Shown here piece by piece: positions 54,744 to 63,276 of a stretch of DNA of 64,000 bases (the stretch's first letter is position 1; each line of letters starts with the position of its first letter). Source of the stretch: JAMQKA01 sp043951865 (GTDB taxonomy: Bacteria; Bacteroidota; Rhodothermia; Balneolales; Balneolaceae); assembly GCF_043951865.1 (NCBI RefSeq), contig NZ_JBINJF010000007.1:62001-126000 (forward strand), in the 5' to 3' direction. A model generated the notes under the pieces. That model saw only the letters and a program-made list of their open reading frames with translations. It was not told the origin of the DNA and searched no databases. The translations under genes were made by a program, and so were the position numbers.

Positions 54744-55095
54744 CGGAATGCCTATGGTAGATCCGTTCTCTATCGATTCGGCAGACAACCCCAGGCCCGA
54801 TCCCGGTACTCCGGAAGAGACTCCCTCGGTCGAGGTAATGACAGAGGAAAAAGAGGAAGACAAGGAGAAGACACCCTGGCGCGTTATACTGTACAACGAC
54901 GAAGAGCATACATTTGATGAAGTAATCAACCAGATTATGAAAGCAACCGGCTGCAGCCGTTCAAAAGCGGAAAAATTGACCTTCAAAGTACATAACGAGG
55001 GCAAGGCCAATGTGTATGAGGGATCGTTCGAAGAATGCTTCCAAGTGAACAGCATACTCAAGGAAATTCAACTAATCACCGAAATTAAAGGATAA
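54733..55095 (+). CDS. clpS: ATP-dependent Clp protease adaptor ClpS
   Basis: A 120-residue ClpS. The unusually acidic N-terminal 45 residues (EEKEEDKEKT) precede the conserved core PWRVILYNDEEHTFDEVINQIM, ATGCSRSKAEKLTFKVHNEGKA and YEGSFEECFQVNSIL. ClpS brings N-degron proteins to ClpAP/ClpCP. The gene starts inside purS and ends 2 bp before purQ, an unexpected partner for purine genes. ATGs at 54748 and 54754 are alternatives. Confidence 0.92.
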   Translation: MKTSGMPMVDPFSIDSADNPRPDPGTPEETPSVEVMTEEKEEDKEKTPWRVILYNDEEHTFDEVINQIMKATGCSRSKAEKLTFKVHNEGKANVYEGSFEECFQVNSILKEIQLITEIKG

Positions 55096-55097
55096 CC

Positions 55098-55799
55098 GTG
55101 TCTTCAACTTTTGGCGTAATCTCGTTTCCGGGTTCCAACTGCGACCATGATGCCTATCATGCGCTGGCCCATATCATGAATGTAGAAACTCAATTCCTGT
55201 GGCATAAGGATACCGACCTGTCGGGCATCGACTTTTTGCTGATTCCCGGCGGTTTCTCCTACGGCGACTATCTCCGCTGCGGGGCGATTGCCCGTTTTTC
55301 TCCCATCATGCAGTCGGTCGTGGAATTCGCCGAAAAGGGCGGCCCGGTACTGGGTATCTGCAATGGATTCCAGATCTTGCTGGAAGCCGGGCTGCTGCCG
55401 GGAGCCATGCTTCACAACAAGGAACTGCGGTATGTCTGCAAGCAGGTGCACCTGCGGTGTGAGTCAACAAACTCTATCTACACGCGCGCACTTTCAAAAG
55501 GGCAAGTGCTCAAAATTCCCGTTGCCCACGGCGAAGGCAATTACTTTATCGATGAAGAGGGACTGCGTGACCTGCAGGAGAACGACCAGGTGATATTCCG
55601 GTATTCCGATGAACAGGGGAACGTCAGCGAAGACACCAATTTTAACGGCTCGGTTGATAACATCGCCGGAATCTGTAACAAGCAGCGCAACGTGCTGGGC
55701 ATGATGCCCCATCCGGAACGTGCCGTGGAGAACATGCTCGGCTCCGACGACGGCAAGCTTATTTTTGAGTCGATTTTAAGTGAAATGGTAGCGGTATAG
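55098..55799 (+). CDS. purQ: Phosphoribosylformylglycinamidine synthase subunit PurQ
   Basis: A 233-residue class I glutamine amidotransferase: VISFPGSNCDHDAYHA, LIPGGFSYGDYLRCGAIAR, nucleophile Cys in VLGICNGFQIL, and the His-Glu in MMPHPERAVE. It supplies ammonia to PurL. The start is a GTG (55098), two bases after the clpS stop. The 233-residue length fits the PurS-dependent form. Confidence 0.96.
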   Translation: MSSTFGVISFPGSNCDHDAYHALAHIMNVETQFLWHKDTDLSGIDFLLIPGGFSYGDYLRCGAIARFSPIMQSVVEFAEKGGPVLGICNGFQILLEAGLLPGAMLHNKELRYVCKQVHLRCESTNSIYTRALSKGQVLKIPVAHGEGNYFIDEEGLRDLQENDQVIFRYSDEQGNVSEDTNFNGSVDNIAGICNKQRNVLGMMPHPERAVENMLGSDDGKLIFESILSEMVAV

Positions 55800-55813
55800 C
55801 GAAAGGTCGACCA

Positions 55814-55910
55814 CAGGTTATTTTTGAACCTGGTCTCGATACGTATCGCGTATTCCGTGTCCGGTGCAACCAAGCTCTTTTCTACGCAATACGCAGTACG
55901 CACTACGTTT
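55814..55910. repeat. Hairpin plus two sets of 7-bp repeats
   Basis: caggtt/aacctg (55814-55819 / 55827-55832) makes a terminator-like stem without a U-tail. Units gatacgt, atcgcgt, attccgt, gtccggt (55838-55865) and tacgcaa, tacgcag, tacgcac (55883-55903) follow in 7-bp register. They lie between purQ and lptB. Confidence 0.6.
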
Positions 55911-55963
55911 TAAAAACACAGAAACACCTCTCACTTTAATCACCAAACCAGGTAAGCCAGGCA

Positions 55964-56722
55964 ATGCCCGATTATTCAAAAAAGATGAAGCTTTACAGCC
56001 AGGGCCTGGTCAAGCGCTACCGGAAGCGCGAAGTGGTTTCGGATGTTTCGATCGATGTGCAACAGGGCGAAATCGTGGGATTGCTTGGTCCCAATGGCGC
56101 TGGTAAAACGACAACCTTCTACATGTTTGTGGGGCTGATTGAGCCCAACGAGGGGAAGATCTTTATGGATCAGAAGAATATAACCAATCTGCCGATGTAC
56201 AAACGGGCCCGCATGGGAATCGGGTATCTATCGCAGGAAGCCAGTGTTTTCCGCAATCTTACCGTACGGGAAAACCTGGAATCGGTTCTCCAGTTTTTTG
56301 ATATGTCGAAACAGGATATCCGCCGGCGTGCCGATCAGCTTATCGAAGAATTTGGGCTGGAACGGGTCGTTGACAGCAAGGGATACAGCCTGTCGGGCGG
56401 CGAGCGGCGGCGCACCGAAATTGCCCGCGCCCTGGTTACCGATCCCAAATTTATATTGCTTGACGAACCGTTTGCCGGGGTCGATCCTATTGCGGTTGAA
56501 GATATCCAGGAGATTGTAGCCCAACTCAAATACCGCAACATCGGGATCTTTATTACCGATCACAATGTGCATGAAACACTGGCGATAACCGATCGCGCCT
56601 ACCTGATGTTCGAGGGCAAGATTTTAAAAGAGGGGTCGGCCGACTACCTGGCGGAAGATGAAGAGGCCCGGCAGCTGTACCTGGGCAAGCAGTTTCGGCT
56701 GGACCGGTATGACAACGATTGA
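55964..56722 (+). CDS. lptB: LPS export ABC transporter ATPase LptB
   Basis: A 252-residue ABC ATPase: Walker A GLLGPNGAGKTTTFYMF, Q-loop GYLSQEASVFRNLTVREN, signature YSLSGGERRRTEIARAL, Walker B FILLDEPFAGVDP and H-loop TDHNVHETLAITDRAYLM. The block around RNLTVRENL and FAGVDPIAVEDIQ is that of LptB, which powers lipopolysaccharide transfer to the outer membrane, implying a Gram-negative envelope. The partner permeases are not present here. Confidence 0.93.
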   Translation: MPDYSKKMKLYSQGLVKRYRKREVVSDVSIDVQQGEIVGLLGPNGAGKTTTFYMFVGLIEPNEGKIFMDQKNITNLPMYKRARMGIGYLSQEASVFRNLTVRENLESVLQFFDMSKQDIRRRADQLIEEFGLERVVDSKGYSLSGGERRRTEIARALVTDPKFILLDEPFAGVDPIAVEDIQEIVAQLKYRNIGIFITDHNVHETLAITDRAYLMFEGKILKEGSADYLAEDEEARQLYLGKQFRLDRYDND

Positions 56723-56884
56723 TAGTGGTGTGATCCAGGAAGAAATATGGATGTCGACCCGTTTTCCCGGTTCAAGCACGAAAAAAGCGGGGAATATATC
56801 ACCGCTGGGAAATGATCCTTGCCTGGAACTATTTTTATAGCATCATTAAACAATCGCAAATATATATACCCGACGCATCACATT

Positions 56885-57214
56885 ATGGAAGAGATTACCG
56901 TTCAACAACTGAAACAAAAAATAGATGACGGCGACGCCCTTTTGGTGCTGGATGTTCGCGAACCGTTTGAAAAATACCAATCCGATATAGGTTATGAGCA
57001 GACGGTATTAATACCGGTGGATAGCCTGCAAGACCGTGTTGGCGAGCTCGAGGAATACAAAGACAAGGAGGTCGTATGCCTCTGCCGGAGCGGATCTCGC
57101 AGTGCCAGGGCCTGCCGTTTCCTGGAGCAACAGGGATTTACCGATGTCAAAAACCTAAAAGGGGGGATTAATCAATGGGCTCGAGATATCGATTCCCGCC
57201 TGCCGATTTATTGA
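56885..57214 (+). CDS. Rhodanese-like sulfurtransferase domain protein
   Basis: A 109-residue single rhodanese domain from the ATG at 56885; a longer frame starts at 56819, but the added residues look non-coding. LVLDVREPFEKYQ, active-site Cys in VVCLCRSGSRSARACRFL, and NLKGGINQWA are diagnostic. It can carry persulfide sulfur or serve in redox sensing. Single cytoplasmic domain. Confidence 0.9.
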   Translation: MEEITVQQLKQKIDDGDALLVLDVREPFEKYQSDIGYEQTVLIPVDSLQDRVGELEEYKDKEVVCLCRSGSRSARACRFLEQQGFTDVKNLKGGINQWARDIDSRLPIY

Positions 57215-57274
57215 TTTGGTTATGTTGCCCTGATTCCACAAATTTACCATTCATTTTAATCAATCCATGTAATT

Positions 57275-58012
57275 ATGTATAAATCTGTTTCTTTTTTGGT
57301 CCTTTTTTTATTGGGAGCCGGGTCTTTCGGCCTTCAGGAAGCCGGGGCCCAACAGGCTGATGAAGCACAACTGCTTGTTTTTACCAAAACCGAAGGTTTC
57401 CGCCATGCTTCTATTCCGGCCGGTGTGGAGGCTCTCAAAGAGATTGCCGCCGAGCACAATTATTCAATCGATCACACCGAAGACGCCGCTCTTTTTACTG
57501 AAGAAAATCTGGCAGGATACCAGGCCGTGATCTTTCTCAATACTACCGGAAATGTTCTCAATGACGAACAACAGCAGGCTTTTGAGCAGTATATTACCGC
57601 AGGCGGGGGATTTGCCGGTATTCACTCGGCCAGCGACACCGAGTACGACTGGTCCTGGTATAACAAGCTTGTGGGCGCCTACTTCAATGGGCACCCGGCT
57701 GTACAGGAAGCCACCGTCCGGGTGGTCAACCAAGATCATCCATCTACCGAACATCTTCCTGAAGAGTGGGTGCGGACGGATGAGTGGTACAATTTCAAGA
57801 GTATCCAGGATCACATAAATGTCCTGGCGTTTCTGGATGAGTCGACCTACGAGGGGGGCACCAACGGAGATTATCATCCGGCCGCCTGGTACCATGAAAC
57901 GCTGGGGGGGCGTGCCTTCTATACCGCCGGGGGGCATACCAACGAATGTTATGCTGATCCGGCTTTTCGTCAACACCTGGCAGGTGGAATTGAATATGTT
58001 CTTGGTGAATAA
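57275..58012 (+). CDS. Secreted ThuA-like protein
   Basis: A 245-residue protein with a signal peptide (SFLVLFLLGAGSFGLQEAGAQ) and a ThuA fold: LLVFTKTEGFRHASI at the start, GGGFAGIHSASDTEYDWSWY, and ending in GGRAFYTAGGHTNECYADPA. ThuA-like proteins are linked to trehalose and other sugar use and are often near sugar dehydrogenases. Here the convergent neighbour is a PQQ-type sugar dehydrogenase. Confidence 0.85.
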   Translation: MYKSVSFLVLFLLGAGSFGLQEAGAQQADEAQLLVFTKTEGFRHASIPAGVEALKEIAAEHNYSIDHTEDAALFTEENLAGYQAVIFLNTTGNVLNDEQQQAFEQYITAGGGFAGIHSASDTEYDWSWYNKLVGAYFNGHPAVQEATVRVVNQDHPSTEHLPEEWVRTDEWYNFKSIQDHINVLAFLDESTYEGGTNGDYHPAAWYHETLGGRAFYTAGGHTNECYADPAFRQHLAGGIEYVLGE

Positions 58013-58044
58013 CTAATAACTATGCATGTGTGGATCGGCGGTCC

Positions 58045-59256
58045 TCAGGAAGCCGGTACCAGCTTGTGAATTTTCCCGTCGAAACCGCAAATATAAAGTT
58101 CATTATCCTGGTCCACGCCGAAAGAGGATATCCCGAAGTCGGCTCTATACAGCAGGGTATTGACGGGATTATCCATATCCGAGAAATCTAAAGCCCATAT
58201 ACGCCCCGATTCGTAGTCGGCATAAATGTACTGGCCGGTGAGCTCGGTCAAAGAGGGACCGCGATACACAAAACCGCCCGTCACCGATCGGTCGCCGTTG
58301 CTCTGGGAGTATTCGAGGACAGGAAGTTCCAGGCCGGATTGGTCGCATCCTTCCCGGGGATCAAAACAGTGATTGCCCTCCATGGTATTCCAGCCGTAAT
58401 CCCCCCCGTTTTCAATGATATCGATCTCTTCATAGGCGTTTTGTCCCACATCCCCGGTCCACAGCTGGCCTGTTTCGGCATCAAAACTGAATCGCCACGG
58501 GTTTCGCAGTCCATACGCGTAGATCTCTTCGCGGTATCCCTGGCTGTTGTCGTAAAACGGGTTATCCGGGGGAATAGCATAGTTCCTGTTTCCTTCCCGC
58601 CGGTCCACATCGATACGGAGGATGGTTCCCAGCAGGGTAGAGCGATTTTGACCATGTTCCTGGGGATCGCCGCCCGCCCCGCCATCTCCAACAGCGATGT
58701 AAAGATACCCGTCCGGTCCAAAGGAAACCTGCCCGCCATTGTGGTTGCCGTAGGGCTGCTCAAACGAGAGGATAACCTTCTCTGATGCCGGATCCGCCTG
58801 TTGCGGATTGTCGTCTGACAACGTAAACCGTGAAATACGGGTAGTCGAATTATTGGTGGTATAGTTCAGGTAAAAGTAGCCGTTCTGCTCAAAGTCGGGA
58901 TGAAAGGCCAGCCCCAGCAATCCCTCTTCATTGCCCCGGTCATCTACACGCTCCTCGATATCCAGGAACGGGGTCTTTTCTGCTGTTTCGGCGGTATTTT
59001 CAAAAAATGTGATAACGCCCCGCTGTTCCACCACAAACAACCGGTTGCTGCCATCCGGGGGATACTGCAAGTCCACCGGACGTGTAAACGAGAGATGGGG
59101 AAAAGCCTCGGTCAGCTCATATGACGAATTGGGGTCCATGGTTCCCGGCCCGTTGCCGTCGGGTCCTGTTGACTCATTTGACTTGGCGCACGCAATGGTT
59201 GAGGCGATGACCAGGAATGCACTTAGAAAATAGTGGAAACTCTTTAATATATTCAT
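58045..59256 (-). CDS. PQQ-dependent sugar dehydrogenase (GSDH type) lipoprotein
   Basis: A 403-residue lipoprotein (signal with TIACAKS, lipobox Cys). The six-bladed propeller has FTRPVDLQYPPDGSNRLFVVEQ, EEGLLGLAFHPDFEQNGYFYLNY, YGNHNGGQVSFGPDGYLYIAVGDGG and YGLRNPWRFSFD, all marks of glucose/sorbosone dehydrogenases that use PQQ and calcium. It oxidises sugars on the outer side of a membrane; the exact sugar is not known. Convergent with ThuA. Confidence 0.9.
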   Translation of the reverse strand: MNILKSFHYFLSAFLVIASTIACAKSNESTGPDGNGPGTMDPNSSYELTEAFPHLSFTRPVDLQYPPDGSNRLFVVEQRGVITFFENTAETAEKTPFLDIEERVDDRGNEEGLLGLAFHPDFEQNGYFYLNYTTNNSTTRISRFTLSDDNPQQADPASEKVILSFEQPYGNHNGGQVSFGPDGYLYIAVGDGGAGGDPQEHGQNRSTLLGTILRIDVDRREGNRNYAIPPDNPFYDNSQGYREEIYAYGLRNPWRFSFDAETGQLWTGDVGQNAYEEIDIIENGGDYGWNTMEGNHCFDPREGCDQSGLELPVLEYSQSNGDRSVTGGFVYRGPSLTELTGQYIYADYESGRIWALDFSDMDNPVNTLLYRADFGISSFGVDQDNELYICGFDGKIHKLVPAS

Positions 59257-59375
59257 GCTTATATAGGGTTACGTTGGGAAAATCACTTGTTTAAGTATCA
59301 ATCTACAACTTATTCAGTATCCGCTCATTAAATTAGTTCAGCTTGGCAAAATAAAAGAGACGGTAATTTTTCTTT

Positions 59376-61103
59376 TCAATAGCCGGCTGCGTGACCATCC
59401 TTGCGCGATTCAGACGCGCCAAAATAGACGCCGTTTTCCGCATCATACATAATCGCCTGGTAGCCGCCGTAGCCACCCACGCTGTATTCCACATCATGGC
59501 CGCGCATCATGAGTCCACGAACAGACTCCCAGTCATAACCCGATTCCAGGCTGACGGTACCCCCATCCTGCAGGTAAGTATCAGCTGCACCGGTTGGCTG
59601 GGTGGAACCCGCATGACGCCACCGTGCCGCATCGCCGGCTTCCTGCAGGTTCATGCCAAAGTCGATGATGTTAGTCAGGATCTGCAGGTGTCCCTGCGGC
59701 TGCATTCCTCCTCCCATCACGCCGAAACTCATAAACGGGACGCGGTCTTTCATCACAAAAGCGGGGATAATGGTGTGAAACGGTCGCTTGCCGGCCTCAT
59801 ATACGTTGGCATGCTCCGGATCCATTGAGAAAAGCTCACCGCGATCCTGGAATACAAATCCCGTGCCCGGTACCACGATACCGGAGCCCATGCCGCGGTA
59901 ATTGCTCTGGATCAGTGAAACCATATTGCCGGCCGAATCGGCGGTTGTCAAGTATATCGTGTCCCCCTCTTCCAGAATACTCATTCCGGGTTCTACGGTG
60001 TTGGCCGACTGGCTGTCAATCTGCTTTCGGCGCTGTGCGGCGTATTCCTCCGAAATCAGTTCAGCCACCGGTATATCTGCAAAATCCGGATCGGCATAGA
60101 GTTTGGCGCGATCTTCAAAGGCCAGTTTTTTGGCCTCCAGCATATAGTGAAGCGCCTCTTCGCTGCCGTATCCCATCGATTCCAGGTCATATTCTTCCAA
60201 TATCTGAAGCATTTGCAGGGCGGCAATGCCTTGCCCGTTGGGCGGGAGCTCATACACATCATACCCGCGATAGTTGACCGAAACCGGTTCCACCCAGGTG
60301 GAACGGTGTTCCTGCAGATCTTTTTTACGGAGAAAGCCCCCGTGTTCCCGCATAAACCGGTCGATTTGGTCGGCAATTTCGCCTTCATAAAACGCATCGC
60401 GTCCCTCGCTGGCCAGGATGCTGAGCGTGTTGGCAAGGGTGGGTCGACGCACGATTTCCCCTTTTTCAGGTCCCCGTCCGTTGATCGTCATCTCTTCTCT
60501 GAAACCACCCGGGCGATCCCTGTGAATGCGGGCCCCTATATCCCAGTAAAAGGCGATGAGCTCACTTACGGGGAATCCCTCTTCGGCGTACTCAATAGCG
60601 GGTTGAAGAATTCGGTCCATCGGCATGGATCCCAGCTTCTCATGCATCTGGAACCAGCCATCGACTGCGCCGGGTACCGAGATCGGGAGAAATCCGTAGG
60701 GAGGAATTGATTCGCGGTCCCGTTTTCTCAATTCTTTTTTCATCTGCTGGTAGCTGAGTGCCAGCGGAGAGCGCCCGCTGGCGTTTAACCCGTAAAGCCG
60801 CTGATCTTCGGCGGACCAGATAATGGCAAACAGGTCGCCCCCGATACCGTTACCGGTCGGTTCCATTACACCCAGTGCCGCGTTTGTGGCGATGGCAGCG
60901 TCAACAGCGTTGCCGCCATTTTTGAGAATATCTAGCCCCACCTGCACGGCCAGCGGTTGACTGGTCGCCACCATGCCGTGTTTCCCGATAACTTCTGAGC
61001 GGGTGGCGAACGGTTCTCCGGTGAGCCGGTCGGGCTGGGCGTGCACCTGTAAACTGAGCAGCAACGAGACAATAAAGAGCAGAAAAGAGGTTCGTTTTGT
61101 CAT
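59376..61103 (-). CDS. ggt: Gamma-glutamyltransferase
   Basis: A 575-residue GGT from the ATG at 61103, which starts a signal peptide (FLLFIVSLLLSLQVHAQ); a longer frame from 61214 adds 37 doubtful residues. Early blocks: MVATSQPLAVQVGLDILKNGGNAVDAAIA and EPTGNGIGGDLFAI. The self-cleavage and nucleophile Thr lies in DTIYLTTADSAGNMVSLI. The proenzyme cuts itself there into two subunits. It degrades glutathione-like compounds or transfers gamma-glutamyl groups in the periplasm. Confidence 0.93.
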   Translation of the reverse strand: MTKRTSFLLFIVSLLLSLQVHAQPDRLTGEPFATRSEVIGKHGMVATSQPLAVQVGLDILKNGGNAVDAAIATNAALGVMEPTGNGIGGDLFAIIWSAEDQRLYGLNASGRSPLALSYQQMKKELRKRDRESIPPYGFLPISVPGAVDGWFQMHEKLGSMPMDRILQPAIEYAEEGFPVSELIAFYWDIGARIHRDRPGGFREEMTINGRGPEKGEIVRRPTLANTLSILASEGRDAFYEGEIADQIDRFMREHGGFLRKKDLQEHRSTWVEPVSVNYRGYDVYELPPNGQGIAALQMLQILEEYDLESMGYGSEEALHYMLEAKKLAFEDRAKLYADPDFADIPVAELISEEYAAQRRKQIDSQSANTVEPGMSILEEGDTIYLTTADSAGNMVSLIQSNYRGMGSGIVVPGTGFVFQDRGELFSMDPEHANVYEAGKRPFHTIIPAFVMKDRVPFMSFGVMGGGMQPQGHLQILTNIIDFGMNLQEAGDAARWRHAGSTQPTGAADTYLQDGGTVSLESGYDWESVRGLMMRGHDVEYSVGGYGGYQAIMYDAENGVYFGASESRKDGHAAGY

Positions 61104-61259
61104 ACAAGCAGCAATTTGGTTGAAGAGCATCAAAAACAATAATACACAGGAAACGGGAATGATGTAAAACTTTTTGAGATCTGGCGGATCAATAAAGGGG
61201 AAATTGGTCTCCAAACCAACCAGATAAAAGGTTCCCGGCCGACTGCTATTCCGGGGCCG

Positions 61260-61718
61260 TCAATTTTTATTCAAATCATCGTGGGGACGCTGGAGATCTT
61301 CCGGTAACTGCTCCCCCTCTTCCCGCAGCTTTCTCAGGTAGTCTTCCCGTCGTTTCATCCCGGCTTTTGTGCCGTAATAAGCACCGAGATAGACGGCAAA
61401 AATGGCTGTCAGGGTAAATACCATCCGGCTTTCAGCAAGTGCCGTCTCCTTGGTATAGATCCAGACGAGGGTAGGCAGAACAAGAAGTGTAGCCATCACA
61501 TAACTGGTGGTTGACGGGAACTTGAGTTTTTTGTTATACCGCCGGCTCATTCCATAGCTGAGATTGACGAATACCAGTCCATATGCCAACAGTGTTACAT
61601 ATCCTGTCCAGCCGGGATAATTCACATAGGTCAGAAAACTGTTGGTAAATATGATAAACAGGAGACCGAATACAAGTGAGGCGGTGACATAGGCGAAAGT
61701 ACGATACCAGCTGTCCAT
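61260..61718 (-). CDS. Small integral membrane protein, function unknown
   Basis: A 152-residue protein with four predicted transmembrane helices (YVTASLVFGLLFIIFTNSF, YVTLLAYGLVFVNLSYG, TSYVMATLLVLPTLVWIYT, FTLTAIFAVYLGAYYGT) and a charged C-terminal tail ending in KRREDYLRKLREEGEQL. No family recognised. It is upstream of ggt in the same direction. Confidence 0.7.
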   Translation of the reverse strand: MDSWYRTFAYVTASLVFGLLFIIFTNSFLTYVNYPGWTGYVTLLAYGLVFVNLSYGMSRRYNKKLKFPSTTSYVMATLLVLPTLVWIYTKETALAESRMVFTLTAIFAVYLGAYYGTKAGMKRREDYLRKLREEGEQLPEDLQRPHDDLNKN

Positions 61719-61932
61719 GAATGAAAGTTCAATACTGTTGAATAGGTTGCCAGTTGAGAGGGAAAATAAGAAATGGGATCGGAAATGGATACCAAGACTT
61801 TTTGTGGATGGAGTTGCCTTATGCCTTCCTCACGTCTTTTTCGTTTTTGTGGCACAATCCAAACGTTCCCTCTGGAGAGGAAGAACCCAATGCATAAAGA
61901 GAGCTATCATTTTACCGCTGACCGCCCTTACA

Positions 61933-63276
61933 CTATTTATTGGCCAGCCATGCTTCTGGATTAAGATTTGTGTTGCCTTCCCGAACCATGAAAAAGACCG
62001 ATTCTCCCTTGGCCGAGTTTTGATCACCCGAAAGCCCGATGATGTCGCCGGCGTTCAATACCGCATTTTTGCGCACCATCACCTCGCTCAAGTTGCCGTA
62101 AGCGGTAATGTACTTGCCATGTTTGACCACTACGACATCTCCATAGCCCGGCAGCGGCTGCACCGCCACTACATATCCGTCATGGACCACGCGAACGGCA
62201 TCTTTGGGCTTGGTCACAATTTCCACCCCCAGGTTTTCAGTGACGGTTCCGTAGACCGGGTGGCGGCGGCGGCCAAAATGTTCCGAAATGGTGCTGCTTT
62301 CCACCGGCCAGCGCAGTTGCCCCTTCTGGTTTGCAAACGATTGCTCCAGGGTAGAGAGCCTCTCATCGGTAATATAGCTTTCGGGTTCAACGGGTTCTGA
62401 ATACTTGGCCATCTCCCGGTTTCGCTCGGCTTCATTTTCAATTGATTTGGCGGCCGCCAGCTTCTGCTTGCGTTCGGCTTCCAGCTCATTGATGCGCGCT
62501 TCCATCGCCTTCCGGACCTTTTCTTCTTCCATGATAAGGGAGGTCAGCGTGCGGTCCAGTTCATCTTTCTGCTGCTTTTTTTCAGCCAGCTGCTCCTCGA
62601 TCTGCTCGCGGTCGCGCCGAAGGAGTTTCACATTTTCGGCCTGTTTATCCCGTTTTTCAGCCAGCTCCTGCTTTTCTTCGCGTATTTCAGCGAGTACAGC
62701 CCTGTTCTTTTTTCGGGCCTCCTCGAGCTGTGTTTTTGAGACCTCAAGCTGGGCGGTGGTCTCCCTGATCTCCCGCGTCTGCTTCAGCCGGTGTTCCTCA
62801 AACTTGTTCAGGTAATAGGCTCTTACGAGCATCTGGTTGACAGACCCGGATGAAAAGATGAGCGCCAGGTGCGATGTACGCCCGTGCTTGTAGACATACG
62901 TAAGCGTTTCTTTATAGTTTTCTACCAGTCGTTGCAGTTCCTTCTCGTTTTCCTCGATCTGTTGTTCATTGACGGTTATCTCTTCGCGGATATGGGTCAG
63001 TTCGGTTTCAAGCTTGGATATTTTTTGATCCTGAAGTGCAATGAGTCGTTTTAGATCTTCATACTGGTTATACAGTCGCTCATATTTCTCTTCCGCCAGC
63101 ACCAGCCGCTCTTCATACTGATCGATCTGCTTGTTGATCTCGTCAATTTCCGATCGCGTGGCCTGCTGTTTTTGGATCAGCTCCTGGCGCATCTCCCTGT
63201 ACCTGTCGGCCTGAGCCGCTCCCGCAAGGGGTATCAGCCACAAGAATGTAAATAGTATGAGCGTTATCCGTTTCAT
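61933..63276 (-). CDS. envC: EnvC-like murein hydrolase activator (M23/LytM)
   Basis: A 447-residue exported protein: signal peptide (ILFTFLWLIPLAGAAQA), a long coiled coil (residues 25-290, such as EINKQIDQYEERLVLAEEKY), then a LytM domain (VYGTVTENLGVEIVTKP, VVVKHGKYITAYGNLSEV). The zinc-binding His/Asp residues of active M23 enzymes are missing (LGVEI instead of HxGxD, VFFMVR at the end), as in EnvC, which activates amidases at division rather than cutting murein itself. The start overlaps the upstream lipoprotein stop (ATGA). Confidence 0.88.
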   Translation of the reverse strand: MKRITLILFTFLWLIPLAGAAQADRYREMRQELIQKQQATRSEIDEINKQIDQYEERLVLAEEKYERLYNQYEDLKRLIALQDQKISKLETELTHIREEITVNEQQIEENEKELQRLVENYKETLTYVYKHGRTSHLALIFSSGSVNQMLVRAYYLNKFEEHRLKQTREIRETTAQLEVSKTQLEEARKKNRAVLAEIREEKQELAEKRDKQAENVKLLRRDREQIEEQLAEKKQQKDELDRTLTSLIMEEEKVRKAMEARINELEAERKQKLAAAKSIENEAERNREMAKYSEPVEPESYITDERLSTLEQSFANQKGQLRWPVESSTISEHFGRRRHPVYGTVTENLGVEIVTKPKDAVRVVHDGYVVAVQPLPGYGDVVVVKHGKYITAYGNLSEVMVRKNAVLNAGDIIGLSGDQNSAKGESVFFMVREGNTNLNPEAWLANK

